Positions 23,186 to 32,491 of a stretch of DNA of 38,013 nucleotides are shown here, one piece after another. The notes beneath the pieces were generated by a model. The model made no database searches. It had not been told where the DNA came from and saw nothing but the letters and a program-made list of their open reading frames with translations. This DNA comes from Streptomyces aurantiacus JA 4570. GTDB lineage: Bacteria; Actinomycetota; Actinomycetes; Streptomycetales; Streptomycetaceae. The stretch lies in assembly GCF_000414115.1 (NCBI RefSeq), contig NZ_AOPZ01000137.1, forward strand, positions 1 through 38,013, given 5' to 3'. Numbering within the stretch: the stretch's first letter is position 1; each line of letters opens with the position of its first letter. The translations under genes and the position numbers were made by a program.

Positions 23186-24856
23186 GTGAGCGAGAGCCAG
23201 CCGATGCCGTCCACGCCCGAGGGCGGGAATCCCCCGAACGGGTCCGTGTCCGGCGCGGGGGTGACGTCCGGCGAGGGGGTGGCGTCCCGCGAGGGGGTGG
23301 CGTCCCGCGAGGGCGGTGGGGTGGCGTCCGGCGCGCTGCCGCCGGAAGCGGCGGACATCGTCGCCGGGTACGCCTTCGACGGGCCCGCGCTCGATCTCGG
23401 CGCCCTGCTGTGGGACGGGCGGTGCCACCCGGACGCCCAGGTGCGGATTCCGCTGCCCATGCTCAACCGGCACGGCCTCGTCGCCGGTGCCACCGGTACC
23501 GGCAAGACCAAGACCCTCCAGCTCGTCGCCGAGCAGCTCTCCGCCCAGGGCGTGCCCGTCTTCCTGGCCGACATCAAGGGCGACGTCTCCGGCATCTCGG
23601 CCCCCGGCGAGGCCAACGACAAGGTCACCGCGCGGGCGCGGGACGTGGGGCAGGAGTGGGAGCCCCGCGGGTTCCCCTGCGAGTTCTACGCCCTCGGCGG
23701 GATGGGGACCGGCATCCCGGTGCGCGCCACCGTCACCAGCTTCGGGCCGATCCTGCTGTCCAAGGTGCTTCAGCTCAACCAGACCCAGGAGCAGTCCCTC
23801 GGGCTGATCTTCCACTACGCGGACCAGAAGGGCCTCGAACTCGTCGACCTGAAGGACCTGCGCGCCGTCGTCGCCTTCCTCACCTCCGACGAGGGCAAGC
23901 CCGAGCTCAAGAACATCGGCGGCCTCTCCACCGCCACCGCCGGGGTCATCCTGCGGGCCCTCACCGCGTTCGAGGCGCAGGGGATGGGGGACTTCTTCGG
24001 GGAGCCCGAGTTCGACACGAGCGAGTTGCTGCGGGGCGGCGGGGTGGACGGGGGTGGGCTCTGCTCGGTTCTTGAGCTCTCCTCCGTTCAGGACAAGCCC
24101 GCTCTGTTCTCCACCTTTTTGATGTGGCTTCTCGCCGACCTGTACCACGATCTTCCCGAGGTCGGCGATCTCGACAAGCCCAAGCTCGTCTTCTTCTTCG
24201 ACGAGGCCCATCTGCTGTTCAGCGGCGCCTCCAAGGCATTCCTGGAGTCCATCACCCAGACCGTGCGGCTCATCCGGTCCAAGGGCGTCGGCGTCTTCTT
24301 CGTCACCCAGACCCCGAAGGACGTGCCCGCCGACGTCCTCGCCCAGCTCGGCAACCGCGTGCAGCACGCGCTGCGCGCCTTCACGCCCGAGGACGAGAAG
24401 GCCCTCAGGGCCACGGTCCGTACGTTTCCGAACTCCGCGTACGACCTGGAGGAGACGCTCACCGGTCTCGGCACCGGTGAGGCCGTCGTCACCGTCCTCA
24501 GCGAGAAGGGCGCGCCCACGCCGGTCGCGGTCACGCGGCTTCGGGCGCCGCAGTCGCTGATGGGGCCGGTGGAGGCGGGGGCGCTGGAGCGGGCCGTCCG
24601 GTCGTCGCCTCTGTACGAGCGGTACGCGGAGGCCGTGGACCGGGAGTCGGCGTACGAGAAGTTGAGCGCGCGGGCTCCTGCGGAGGGCCCGGCGGAGGCG
24701 GAGGCTCCCCGGGAGCGGGGTGGCGGCGGGGGTGGGTCTGTTGTTGAGCAGGTGGTGGGCAGTGGGATGTTCAAGTCGCTGCTGCGGTCCATGGGTACGC
24801 AGATCGGGCGGGAGATCTCCCGCTCGGTCTTCGGCACCGCTCGCCGGCGTCGTTAG
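23186..24856 (+). CDS. HerA-like helicase / DUF853 (YjgR-type) ATPase
   Basis: A 556-aa P-loop ATPase of the FtsK-HerA superfamily. The Walker A GATGTGKT is at residues 101-108 after the lead-in LPMLNRHGLVA. ADIKGDVSGIS follows at about 122-132. The Walker B VFFFDEAHLLF is near 334-344, and FFVTQTPKDVPADVLAQLGN (sensor region) near 372-391. This matches DUF853/YjgR proteins, whose function is not established; HerA relatives translocate DNA. Residues 20-50 are made of 18-bp tandem repeats, and a Gly-rich loop precedes the C-terminal basic helix. GTG23186 has GGGAG 11 nt upstream; ATG23204 is also possible. Confidence 0.88.
   Translation: MSESQPMPSTPEGGNPPNGSVSGAGVTSGEGVASREGVASREGGGVASGALPPEAADIVAGYAFDGPALDLGALLWDGRCHPDAQVRIPLPMLNRHGLVAGATGTGKTKTLQLVAEQLSAQGVPVFLADIKGDVSGISAPGEANDKVTARARDVGQEWEPRGFPCEFYALGGMGTGIPVRATVTSFGPILLSKVLQLNQTQEQSLGLIFHYADQKGLELVDLKDLRAVVAFLTSDEGKPELKNIGGLSTATAGVILRALTAFEAQGMGDFFGEPEFDTSELLRGGGVDGGGLCSVLELSSVQDKPALFSTFLMWLLADLYHDLPEVGDLDKPKLVFFFDEAHLLFSGASKAFLESITQTVRLIRSKGVGVFFVTQTPKDVPADVLAQLGNRVQHALRAFTPEDEKALRATVRTFPNSAYDLEETLTGLGTGEAVVTVLSEKGAPTPVAVTRLRAPQSLMGPVEAGALERAVRSSPLYERYAEAVDRESAYEKLSARAPAEGPAEAEAPRERGGGGGGSVVEQVVGSGMFKSLLRSMGTQIGREISRSVFGTARRRR
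23258..23335 (+). repeat. 18-bp in-frame tandem repeats in the HerA-like gene
   Basis: Units start at 23258, 23276 and 23294, with a fourth at 23318 after a 6-bp insertion. They encode repeats of Gly-Val-Ala-Ser-Arg-Glu in the disordered N-terminal region, upstream of the ATPase domain. Confidence 0.9.
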
Positions 24857-24935
24857 CGGCTTTCCCCTCGGTGGGGGTTGTTGCCTCGCCTGTTGTTCGG
24901 TTGTGGGGGAGCTGCGCGCGGACATACCGCCACGT

Positions 24936-24972
24936 CCCCTCCGGCCGGTTCGGCGGCTACCGGCCGGTGGGG
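24936..24972. terminator. Bidirectional terminator between convergent genes
   Basis: CCCC-T-CCGGCCGG and CCGGCCGG-T-GGGG form a 12-bp stem with one mismatch, between the ATPase stop (24856) and the HhH gene stop (24979). Confidence 0.7.
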
Positions 24973-24978
24973 GACTGC

Positions 24979-25578
24979 TTACTTCTTGGCGGCTTTGGCT
25001 GCCGCCTTCATTTCCTGTTTGTGGGCTCGGACCTTCTGGAGGGACTCCGGGCCCGTGATGTCCGCCACGGAGCGGTACGCCTTTGGTGCGCCGTACGCTC
25101 CGGCCGCCTCGCGCCAGCCGGTGGGCCGCACCCCGAGCTGCTTCCCCAGCAGGGCCAGGAAGATCTGGGCCTTCTGCTTGCCGAAGCCGGGGAGGTCGTT
25201 GAGGCGTCGCAGCAGCTCCTTGCCGTCGGCCACGTCCCGCCAGACGGCCTCCGCCTGCCCGTCGTAGTGCTCCACCAGGTACTGGCAGAGCTTCTGGACG
25301 CGTCCGGCCATCGCGCCGGGATAGCGGTGCACGGCCGGCTTGGACGAGAGGAGTTCGGCGAAGGCGTCGGGGTCGTACGCGGCGATGTCGTGGGCGTCGA
25401 GATCGGCCGCCCGCATTCGCTGCGCGATCGTGTACGGGCCCGCGAACGCCCACTCCATGGGCACCTGCTGGTCCAGAAGCATCCCTACCAGCGCGGCCAG
25501 CGGACTGCGGCTCAGCAGCGCGTCGGCCTCTTCTTGCTGGGCGAGGTGGAGAGGGGTGGCGTGGGAGTCGGCGTTCAT
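24979..25578 (-). CDS. HhH-GPD-type base-excision repair-like protein
   Basis: A 199-aa all-helical protein. It has the N-terminal segment LVGMLLDQQVPMEWAFAGPY, which is the Q-V/I-x helix region of HhH-GPD glycosylases, and a helix-hairpin-helix LNDLPGFGKQKAQIF at residues 126-140. In EndoIII/MutY-type enzymes a conserved Asp follows about 18 residues after the hairpin. Here that region reads LGVRPTGWREAAG with no Asp, and there are no iron-sulfur cysteines. Catalysis, if any, must differ from the classic enzymes. ATG25578 has GGGAG 9 nt upstream. The C-terminus is Lys/Ala-rich. Confidence 0.85.
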   Translation of the reverse strand: MNADSHATPLHLAQQEEADALLSRSPLAALVGMLLDQQVPMEWAFAGPYTIAQRMRAADLDAHDIAAYDPDAFAELLSSKPAVHRYPGAMAGRVQKLCQYLVEHYDGQAEAVWRDVADGKELLRRLNDLPGFGKQKAQIFLALLGKQLGVRPTGWREAAGAYGAPKAYRSVADITGPESLQKVRAHKQEMKAAAKAAKK

Positions 25579-25663
25579 GGGGCGATCATCTCCCGGGAGC
25601 GGGGGGTTCGCAGGGCGGGAAAATCGCGTGCGCCGCGGGAGGGGGGTGGCTAGCCTCGGGAGT

Positions 25664-25687
25664 ATGTCTACGCCCCGCATTTCCTAG
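25664..25687 (+). CDS. Leader peptide MSTPRIS upstream of the ABC-F gene
   Basis: A 7-codon reading frame (ATG25664 to TAG25687) precedes the ABC-F gene by 59 nt. TAGCCT (25651-25656) could be its -10, with the start within a few bases of the ATG, giving a leaderless uORF. Three nt after its stop begins a 9-bp hairpin, so a ribosome paused at its end would interfere with that structure. ABC-F and other ribosome-protection genes are often induced by antibiotic-stalled ribosomes on such uORFs. The peptide itself is not one I recognise. Confidence 0.5.
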   Translation: MSTPRIS

Positions 25688-25735
25688 CCAGGACACACGC
25701 CTTCACGTCACCCGTGTGTCCTTTCGCTAATGCGG
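25675..25735 (+). promoter_or_regulatory. Hairpin and long-range pairing in the ABC-F leader
   Basis: GGACACACG (25691-25699) and CGTGTGTCC (25713-25721) form a perfect 9-bp hairpin followed by TTT. Around it, CCGCATT inside the uORF (25675-25681) can pair with AATGCGG (25729-25735), which includes the first two bases of the ABC-F ribosome site GGAG (25734-25737). Both elements together look like an attenuator that a translating ribosome would open. Confidence 0.55.
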
Positions 25736-25746
25736 AGCGTTTCCCA

Positions 25747-27339
<1,593 letters not shown>

Positions 27340-27412
27340 GGGGCGGTGCCGTGGGTCCCGTTGCGGTGGGCAACTACTGTGACGGGACACCGGCCGGGCA
27401 GGGGTGAGGGCG

Positions 27413-28651
27413 ATGACGTCGTACGAGGACGAGGACGGCCACGACCCGCTTCCCGCGCTGAGCCCCGCCGCCCGCGCCCTCGCCGCCCGCTGCGCGCCCC
27501 GCGTCAACGAACTCGCCCGCCGCATGGCCCGCGAGGCGTTCGAGCAGTTGCCGGGGTACGCGGCCCTGCCCGCCGATGTGAAGGACGTCGAGATCGCCGC
27601 GACCGCACGGCACGGCCTGCGGCTCTTCCTCAGCCGGGCCGCGGGCGGCCGGAACACCGCGCCCGGCGCCCCGCCCGGCTACGACCTGTTCCGGGAGCGC
27701 GCCGCCCAGCGCGCCGACGAGGGCATGCCCCTGCACCTGCTCCTCGGCACGCACTGCCTCGGCGCCCACGTACTGTGGCGGGCCCTGCGCGACGCGGCCG
27801 GGCCCGCCGACGCGGCCGCGCTCACCGAACTCAGCGACCACCTCTTCGCCGCCCAGCGGCGCGTGGTGACGGCTGTCACCGAGACCTACCTCGACGAGCA
27901 GGCCGCCCTCGCGGCCGAGCGGCGCGAGGAGCGGCGCACGCTGGCCCGCGCGCTGCTCGACGGAACGCCCGCGCCGGGCGCGGCGGCCGCGGGGTTCGCC
28001 GGGCCCGCGCTCGTCCTGTGCCTGCGCCTCGACGACGGGGCGCGGCCCGCGGCCGCCTCCTCCGTCGCCGTACGCCGTCTCGTACGCCGCCTCCAGTCCG
28101 CCCTCGACCGGGCCTTCGGCACGCAGGTGCTGACGCTGGTGGACGGGGGCGGCGGGCACGCCCTGGTCCCCGGGGAGCGCCCCGGTGAGGCGGGGCCCGA
28201 ACTCGACCGGCTGGACGCTGAGTTGCGCGGGCTCTGCGGCCCCGGCCTGCGCCTCGCCGCCGCCCCGGCCTCCGCGCCGTCCGGCATCCCGGAGGCCGCC
28301 CGCACCACCGAGGAGATCATCCGCGTCGCCCGCGCCTGCGGCCGCCCGCCCGGACCCCACCGGCTCGACGACGTACTCCTCGAATACCACCTCTCGCGCC
28401 CCAGCGCGGGCAGCGACCGCATCGCGGCCCTCCTCGAACCCGTCGCCGAGCGGCCGGAGTTGCTCGACACGCTGCGTACGTACCTGAAGCTGCGCCAGGA
28501 CCGCCGCGCCACCGCCCGCCTGCTCACCCTGCACCCGAACACGGTCGACAACCGCCTCTCCCGAGTGTCGTCCCTGACCGGCCTGAACCTCACCACACCT
28601 CACGGGACGACCTTGGCGCTGGCGTCATTGTTGCTGCGGGAGGTGGGGTAG
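27413..28651 (+). CDS. PucR family transcriptional regulator
   Basis: A 412-aa regulator. The N-terminal helical domain resembles the RsbRD/CdaR-type input domain (ARRMAREAFEQLPGYAALP near residues 36-54). A diverged GGDEF-like middle domain follows. The C-terminal PucR helix-turn-helix reads LRTYLKLRQDRRATARLLTL followed by HPNTVDNRLSRVSSLTG. Family members control purine, amino acid or aromatic catabolism; no such target is adjacent. ATG27413 has AGGGG 8 nt upstream. It lies 73 bp after the ABC-F gene on the same strand and may share its transcript. Confidence 0.87.
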   Translation: MTSYEDEDGHDPLPALSPAARALAARCAPRVNELARRMAREAFEQLPGYAALPADVKDVEIAATARHGLRLFLSRAAGGRNTAPGAPPGYDLFRERAAQRADEGMPLHLLLGTHCLGAHVLWRALRDAAGPADAAALTELSDHLFAAQRRVVTAVTETYLDEQAALAAERREERRTLARALLDGTPAPGAAAAGFAGPALVLCLRLDDGARPAAASSVAVRRLVRRLQSALDRAFGTQVLTLVDGGGGHALVPGERPGEAGPELDRLDAELRGLCGPGLRLAAAPASAPSGIPEAARTTEEIIRVARACGRPPGPHRLDDVLLEYHLSRPSAGSDRIAALLEPVAERPELLDTLRTYLKLRQDRRATARLLTLHPNTVDNRLSRVSSLTGLNLTTPHGTTLALASLLLREVG

Positions 28652-28680
28652 CCCCCTCCAGCCCAGCGGCCGGGGTTCCC

Positions 28681-28762
28681 GTCGGCGATACCTCGGGGTC
28701 GACAGCACGGGCGGGGTGGGTTGCCGGTCGGCGGTACCTCGGGGCCGACAGCACGGGCGGGT
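28681..28762. repeat. Two 46-bp-period direct repeats between convergent genes
   Basis: GTCGGCGATACCTCGGGG (from 28681) recurs as GTCGGCGGTACCTCGGGG (from 28727), and both continue into CGACAGCACGGGCGGG. They fill most of the 183-bp gap between the PucR and LysR stop codons, where no gene is visible. Confidence 0.85.
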
Positions 28763-28834
28763 GGGTGGGAGAAGCCGCCGCGGAGCGGCGGCACAGATGC
28801 CGCACGGCGCCACAGGGGCCGGGGCAGGCGGGCG

Positions 28835-29770
28835 TCAGGGAGACCTCGGCGCAGCGGCCACCACGGCCGCCGCCAACGCGTTCAGGAACCCCCGCAGCAC
28901 CGGCCCCTCCGGCGCCGTGGCCCGCACCGCCGCCCAGATCGACCGCACCGGCTCGGGGTCGCGGACCTCACGTACGGCCAACTCCGGGTGGCCGTCGGCG
29001 CCGGGCGCCCCCGCCGGAGCGGTGAGCCCCAGCTCCGGGACCAGCGCCACGCCGACCCCCGCGGCCACGAACCCCTGAGCCGTCGCGTAGTCCCCGCTCT
29101 CCACCACGAAGTCCGGCGTGAACCCGGCCGCCCCGCAGGCGTCGAGCACCGCGTCCAGGCAGGGGCCCGGCAACTCGCTGCCCACCAGGGCCTCTTCGGC
29201 CAGATCGGTGAGCCGCAGGGCCGGGTGGGCGGCGAGGGGGTGGGCGCGGGGGAGCACTGCGCGGTAGCGGTCGTCCATGAGGTGGATGAAGCGGATGCCG
29301 TCCACGGGAGGCGCGTCGTGGCGGCGGACCACGAGCGCCACGTCCGTGCGGCCCGCCTTCACCTCGGGCAGCGGGTCGTCCGGGTCGGTGAGGCGCAACT
29401 CGGCCTGCACACCCGGGTGTTCGCGGCGCAGCCGGGCCAGCGCGGGCGCGACCAGGCGTGCGCCCGCGGTGGCGAAGTAACGTACCGAGACACGTCCCGT
29501 GCGCCCCGCCCGCAGATCCGCGAGCGCCGTCTCCGCCTGGGCGACGTGCCGGCCGATCGCCGTCGCGCAGTCGGCGAGCAGCCGCCCGGCGTCCGTGGGC
29601 CGCACCCCGCGCCCGGTCCGCTCCAGGAGCGGCGTGCCCGCCTCCTTCTCCAGGGCCGCCATCTGCTGGCTGACCGCCGACGGCGTGTACCCGAGATGCC
29701 GGGCCGCCGCGGTGACCGAGCCGCTGGTGACCACCGCCCGCAGGATCTGCATCCGCCGCATGTCGAGCAT
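28835..29770 (-). CDS. LysR family transcriptional regulator
   Basis: A 311-aa regulator with the N-terminal winged helix-turn-helix (MQILRAVVTSGSVTAAARHL, then YTPSAVSQQMAALEKEAG) and a periplasmic-binding-like effector domain from about residue 90 (GRVSVRYFATAG, PGVQAELRLTDPDDPLPEVKAG). I chose ATG29770; GTG29776 two codons upstream is equally possible. It is divergent from the EamA exporter gene, with a T-N11-A dyad in between, and most likely controls that gene in response to the exported compound. Confidence 0.92.
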   Translation of the reverse strand: MLDMRRMQILRAVVTSGSVTAAARHLGYTPSAVSQQMAALEKEAGTPLLERTGRGVRPTDAGRLLADCATAIGRHVAQAETALADLRAGRTGRVSVRYFATAGARLVAPALARLRREHPGVQAELRLTDPDDPLPEVKAGRTDVALVVRRHDAPPVDGIRFIHLMDDRYRAVLPRAHPLAAHPALRLTDLAEEALVGSELPGPCLDAVLDACGAAGFTPDFVVESGDYATAQGFVAAGVGVALVPELGLTAPAGAPGADGHPELAVREVRDPEPVRSIWAAVRATAPEGPVLRGFLNALAAAVVAAAPRSP

Positions 29771-29804
29771 GCTCACCAGCCTACGCCCGAATGCAGCTCA
29801 CCTT

Positions 29805-29823
29805 AAGTCTGGCTTCGGAACTT
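29805..29823. promoter_or_regulatory. LysR-type operator (T-N11-A)
   Basis: AAGT (29805-29808) and ACTT (29820-29823) form a dyad with exactly 11 bases between T and A, the classic LysR box. It lies 35 bp from the LysR start and 125 bp from the EamA start, in the A/T-richest part of the divergent promoter region. Confidence 0.6.
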
Positions 29824-29947
29824 TTCGCTTGTCTTACGAGTGGGGGCGCGGCACCGTCGATACGTACGCGTCGATCCGTACACCCCGATACGTACGCAAC
29901 CCCCGCGGCCGTGACCGCCGCACGCCCCGCCGACCCTGGAGCGCCGC

Positions 29948-31009
29948 ATGCGCATCGCCGTCCTCGCCCTGCTGTGGGGGTCGAGCTTCCTGTGGATCAA
30001 GCTCGCCCTGGAGGGCGGCCTCGCTCCGCTGCACGTGACCGTCGTGCGCTGCGCGCTCGGCGCCGCCGTGCTCCTCGTCCTCGCCCGCGCCGCTCGTCAG
30101 CGCCTTCCGCGCGGACGCCGCGTCTGGGGCCATCTGGCCGTGGCCGCCCTGTTCTGCAACGCGCTGCCGTTCCTGTTGTTCAGCATCGGCGAGCAGACCG
30201 TCGACTCGGGCGTCGCGGGCGTCATGAACGCCACGACTCCGCTGTGGTCACTGGGACTCGGGCTCTTGCTCGGTACGGAGCGGGGGCTCGGGCCGAAGCG
30301 GCTCGCCGGGCTGCTGCTCGGCTTCGGCGGCACCCTGCTGATCTTCGCGCCCTGGCAGCAGTCGGGGCTTGCCAGCCGGGGCGCCGTCGCCCTGCTCGCC
30401 GCCGCCGTCAGCTACGCCGTCGCCTTCGCGTACATGGCCCGGCACCTCATCGGCCGTGGCACCCCGCCGCTGGCCCTGTCCGCCGCCCAGCTCCTGATGG
30501 CCACCGGCCTGACCACCCTCGGCCTGCCCGCGAGCCCGCACGCGGAGTCGGCGCCGACCCTCACCGGCGTGCTCGCCGTCGTCGTGCTCGGCGTCTTCGG
30601 CACCGGGCTCACCTTCCACCTCAACTCCCGCCTCATCGCGGACGAAGGGCCGACCGCGGCGGCCACGGTCGGCTATCTGCTTCCGGTCGTCTCGGTCGCG
30701 CTCGGGGCGCTGGTGCTCGGGGAGGAGATCGGTGTCCGGGTGGTGGGCGGGATGGCGGTGGTGCTGGTGGGGGTGGGGCTGACTCGGACTGGGCTGACTC
30801 GGACTGGGCTGACCCGGGCTGGGCTGACGCGGGCGGGCCGGGGCCGTCCGGTGGCCCACCCGTCGAAGCCGGAGCCTCACCTGCCGAGCAGCGAGCGGAC
30901 CGCCGCCTTGTCCACGCTGTTGAGCGCGCGCACGACCAGCGGCGTGAGAAGCACGAGGAGCCAGCCGACGGCCGCGACGCCCGCCACCTGCCAGGGCGAC
31001 TCGATGTAG
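29948..31009 (+). CDS. EamA/DMT-family exporter with a repeat-derived C-terminal extension
   Basis: A 353-aa drug/metabolite transporter with about ten helices and two EamA repeats. It begins MRIAVLALLWGSSFLWIKLA; the second repeat includes FGTGLTFHLNSRLIADEGPT and YLLPVVSVALGALVLGEEI. Family members end about here, at 280-300 residues. In this gene, residues 277-296 come from four 15-bp repeats (Gly-Leu-Thr-Arg-Thr/Ala). The frame then runs on for 57 hydrophilic residues, overlapping the convergent sensor-domain gene by 133 bp antisense. That tail is unlikely to be conserved. ATG29948 has GGAG about 7 nt upstream. Confidence 0.87.
   Translation: MRIAVLALLWGSSFLWIKLALEGGLAPLHVTVVRCALGAAVLLVLARAARQRLPRGRRVWGHLAVAALFCNALPFLLFSIGEQTVDSGVAGVMNATTPLWSLGLGLLLGTERGLGPKRLAGLLLGFGGTLLIFAPWQQSGLASRGAVALLAAAVSYAVAFAYMARHLIGRGTPPLALSAAQLLMATGLTTLGLPASPHAESAPTLTGVLAVVVLGVFGTGLTFHLNSRLIADEGPTAAATVGYLLPVVSVALGALVLGEEIGVRVVGGMAVVLVGVGLTRTGLTRTGLTRAGLTRAGRGRPVAHPSKPEPHLPSSERTAALSTLLSARTTSGVRSTRSQPTAATPATCQGDSM
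30776..30835 (+). repeat. Four 15-bp tandem repeats near the 3' end of the EamA gene
   Basis: Units start at 30776, 30791, 30806 and 30821. The first two are identical (GGGCTGACTCGGACT) and the others differ at 2-3 positions. The period keeps the reading frame. Confidence 0.95.
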
Positions 31010-31580
31010 TACGCGTGGTGCTCGCCGCCGGACGTGAAGTCGTACACGCGGTAGCCCGGCCAGTCGAGGTACCGCTCGAACACCCAGGAGTACGCGGGGA
31101 ACAGCGCGACCGCCCAGCCGGTCAGCCAGAGCGTCAGCGACAGCACGAAGCTCGTCACCCGCCACGGGAACATGACGACCTGGAAGACCAGGGCCTTCCA
31201 GCCCGCGGCGTCCGCGAGGGGAGCCGCGCCCGCACCCGGGCCCAGCCGCTGTCCCCGCCCGCCGTCCGCACGGGCGCCGGCTCCGCCACATCGAGCCCGA
31301 GCCGCGCCCGCGCCCGCCGCCGCTCCACCGCGCCGAGCCCGCGCGCCCCCGCCAGCATCACCGCGAACACGGGCAGCCCGAGCAGCGTGACCGCGAGGCC
31401 CGCGCCGAGCGAGAACAGCGTGACCGCGAAGACGAAACCGGCGATGGCGACGGGCAGCGACGTGAGGGTGTACCCGAACTCGCGGAAGGTGGCGGCGGCG
31501 AAGGGGGCGCGCCAGGCCGACGGAACGCCTTTGGTTGCCGGAGCGGTGGCGGTGGTGCCGGGGAAGGTGTCGATCGTCAT
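30877..31580 (-). pseudogene. Sensor-domain membrane protein gene, frameshifted at a G4/C4 tract
   Basis: The first half (from ATG31580, with AGAGG 5 nt upstream) encodes about 120 residues with two hydrophobic segments (GYTLTSLPVAIAGFVFAVTL, AVTLLGLPVFAVMLAG). The second half, in the -1 frame, continues coherently from LADAAGWKALVFQVVMFPWR through further membrane segments to LLGR-stop at 30877. This is the layout of the actinobacterial 'putative sensor' domain found in kinases or alone. The frames join at GGGG (31218-31221; CCCC on the coding strand). One missing base explains the break: the length of 704 nt is one short of a multiple of three. Real decay, a sequencing error or -1 slippage on CCCC are all possible. 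Confidence 0.85.
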
Positions 31581-31747
31581 GGCGGCCTCTTGTCCGTCTG
31601 TTCGCCGAGGTGGGGACGTACGTACTGCGCGATGTCCTCAACTCTGCTGCGGACGCGGGCTTCGCGGCATGGGGGAAGGCGGTGTCCTGGGGGTGTACCC
31701 AGGCCCCCTCTCCGCGCGCCCGCGGGCCCGTCCGGGCCGTGTCGGCC

Positions 31748-32389
31748 TCACCAGGTCATGGTGGTCGGGTCGTTGGCGAGCGCGGCGGCCAGGAGGGCGC
31801 GGAGGTGGTCGGCCTCCGGGAGCAGCGTGGCCTCGATCTCGTCGTCGGTGCGGCCGGCCAGCGTGAGTTCCTGGATGCGCCGGAACAGCAGCCGGTCCGC
31901 CGCGGCGATCAGGGCGGCGCCCGCCCGGGGCGCGATGGCCGGGGCGGAGTCCGGGGCGGCGGCGGTCAGCGCCGCGGCGAGTGCCTCCTCCCGCAGGTCG
32001 TGCAGTTCGCGCAGCCGGGCGATGAGGGTGGGGCTGTCGGCGATCATCCGGGCGAACGCGGTGCCGGTGAAGCCGACGACGGGGTTGTGTTCGAGGAGGG
32101 CGGCGCGGAACGTCCGGCCCAGGGCCGCGAGCGGCTCCTCGTCGGGCGCGCGCTCGGCGACGGCCCGGGCCAGGCCCTCGGTGAACGCCTCGTGGTGGTC
32201 GAGGGCCAGGTCTTCCTTGCGGGGGAAGTAGTTGGTGACCGTCTTCTTGGCCACGCGGGCCGCGGCGGCGATCTCGGCGATGGTGGTCCGCTCGAAGCCC
32301 CGCTCGATGAAGAGCCTGGTGGCGTGGTCGGAGATCAGCTGCCTTGTCTCCTGCTTCTTGGACTCACGGAGCCCCATCTCGGTAGTCAT
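31748..32389 (-). CDS. TetR/AcrR family transcriptional regulator
   Basis: A 213-aa regulator. The DNA-binding domain is clear: RQLISDHATRLFIERGFERT followed by IAEIAAAARVAKKTVTNYFPRKEDL. The C-terminal helices contain FTGTAFARMIADSPTLIARL. ATG32389 is preceded by only a weak ribosome site. It is divergent from a decayed DHFR-family gene and the VOC-cupin gene; two similar sites lie in the shared promoter region (32399-32466). The original target was probably the DHFR-family gene, now broken. Confidence 0.9.
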   Translation of the reverse strand: MTTEMGLRESKKQETRQLISDHATRLFIERGFERTTIAEIAAAARVAKKTVTNYFPRKEDLALDHHEAFTEGLARAVAERAPDEEPLAALGRTFRAALLEHNPVVGFTGTAFARMIADSPTLIARLRELHDLREEALAAALTAAAPDSAPAIAPRAGAALIAAADRLLFRRIQELTLAGRTDDEIEATLLPEADHLRALLAAALANDPTTMTW

Positions 32390-32398
32390 GGGGGAATC

Positions 32399-32466
32399 TT
32401 ACATCCAGCGCAAAATTATGCTTGACCGACTGGGGGGTCGTGGTTAAAGTTACGTCCGTTGCAAAA
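32399..32466. promoter_or_regulatory. Two 17-bp TetR-type sites in a divergent promoter
   Basis: TTACATCCAGCGCAAAA (32399-32415) and TTACGTCCGTTGCAAAA (32450-32466) match at 13 of 17 positions and lie 51 bp apart. Each has palindromic ends (TTAC...GCAA). The first covers the TetR gene's 5' flank and the second lies before the start on the other side, fitting control of both directions by the TetR protein. Confidence 0.55.
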
Positions 32467-32491
32467 ATCCCCTCAGTGAACGGACCTGCAT

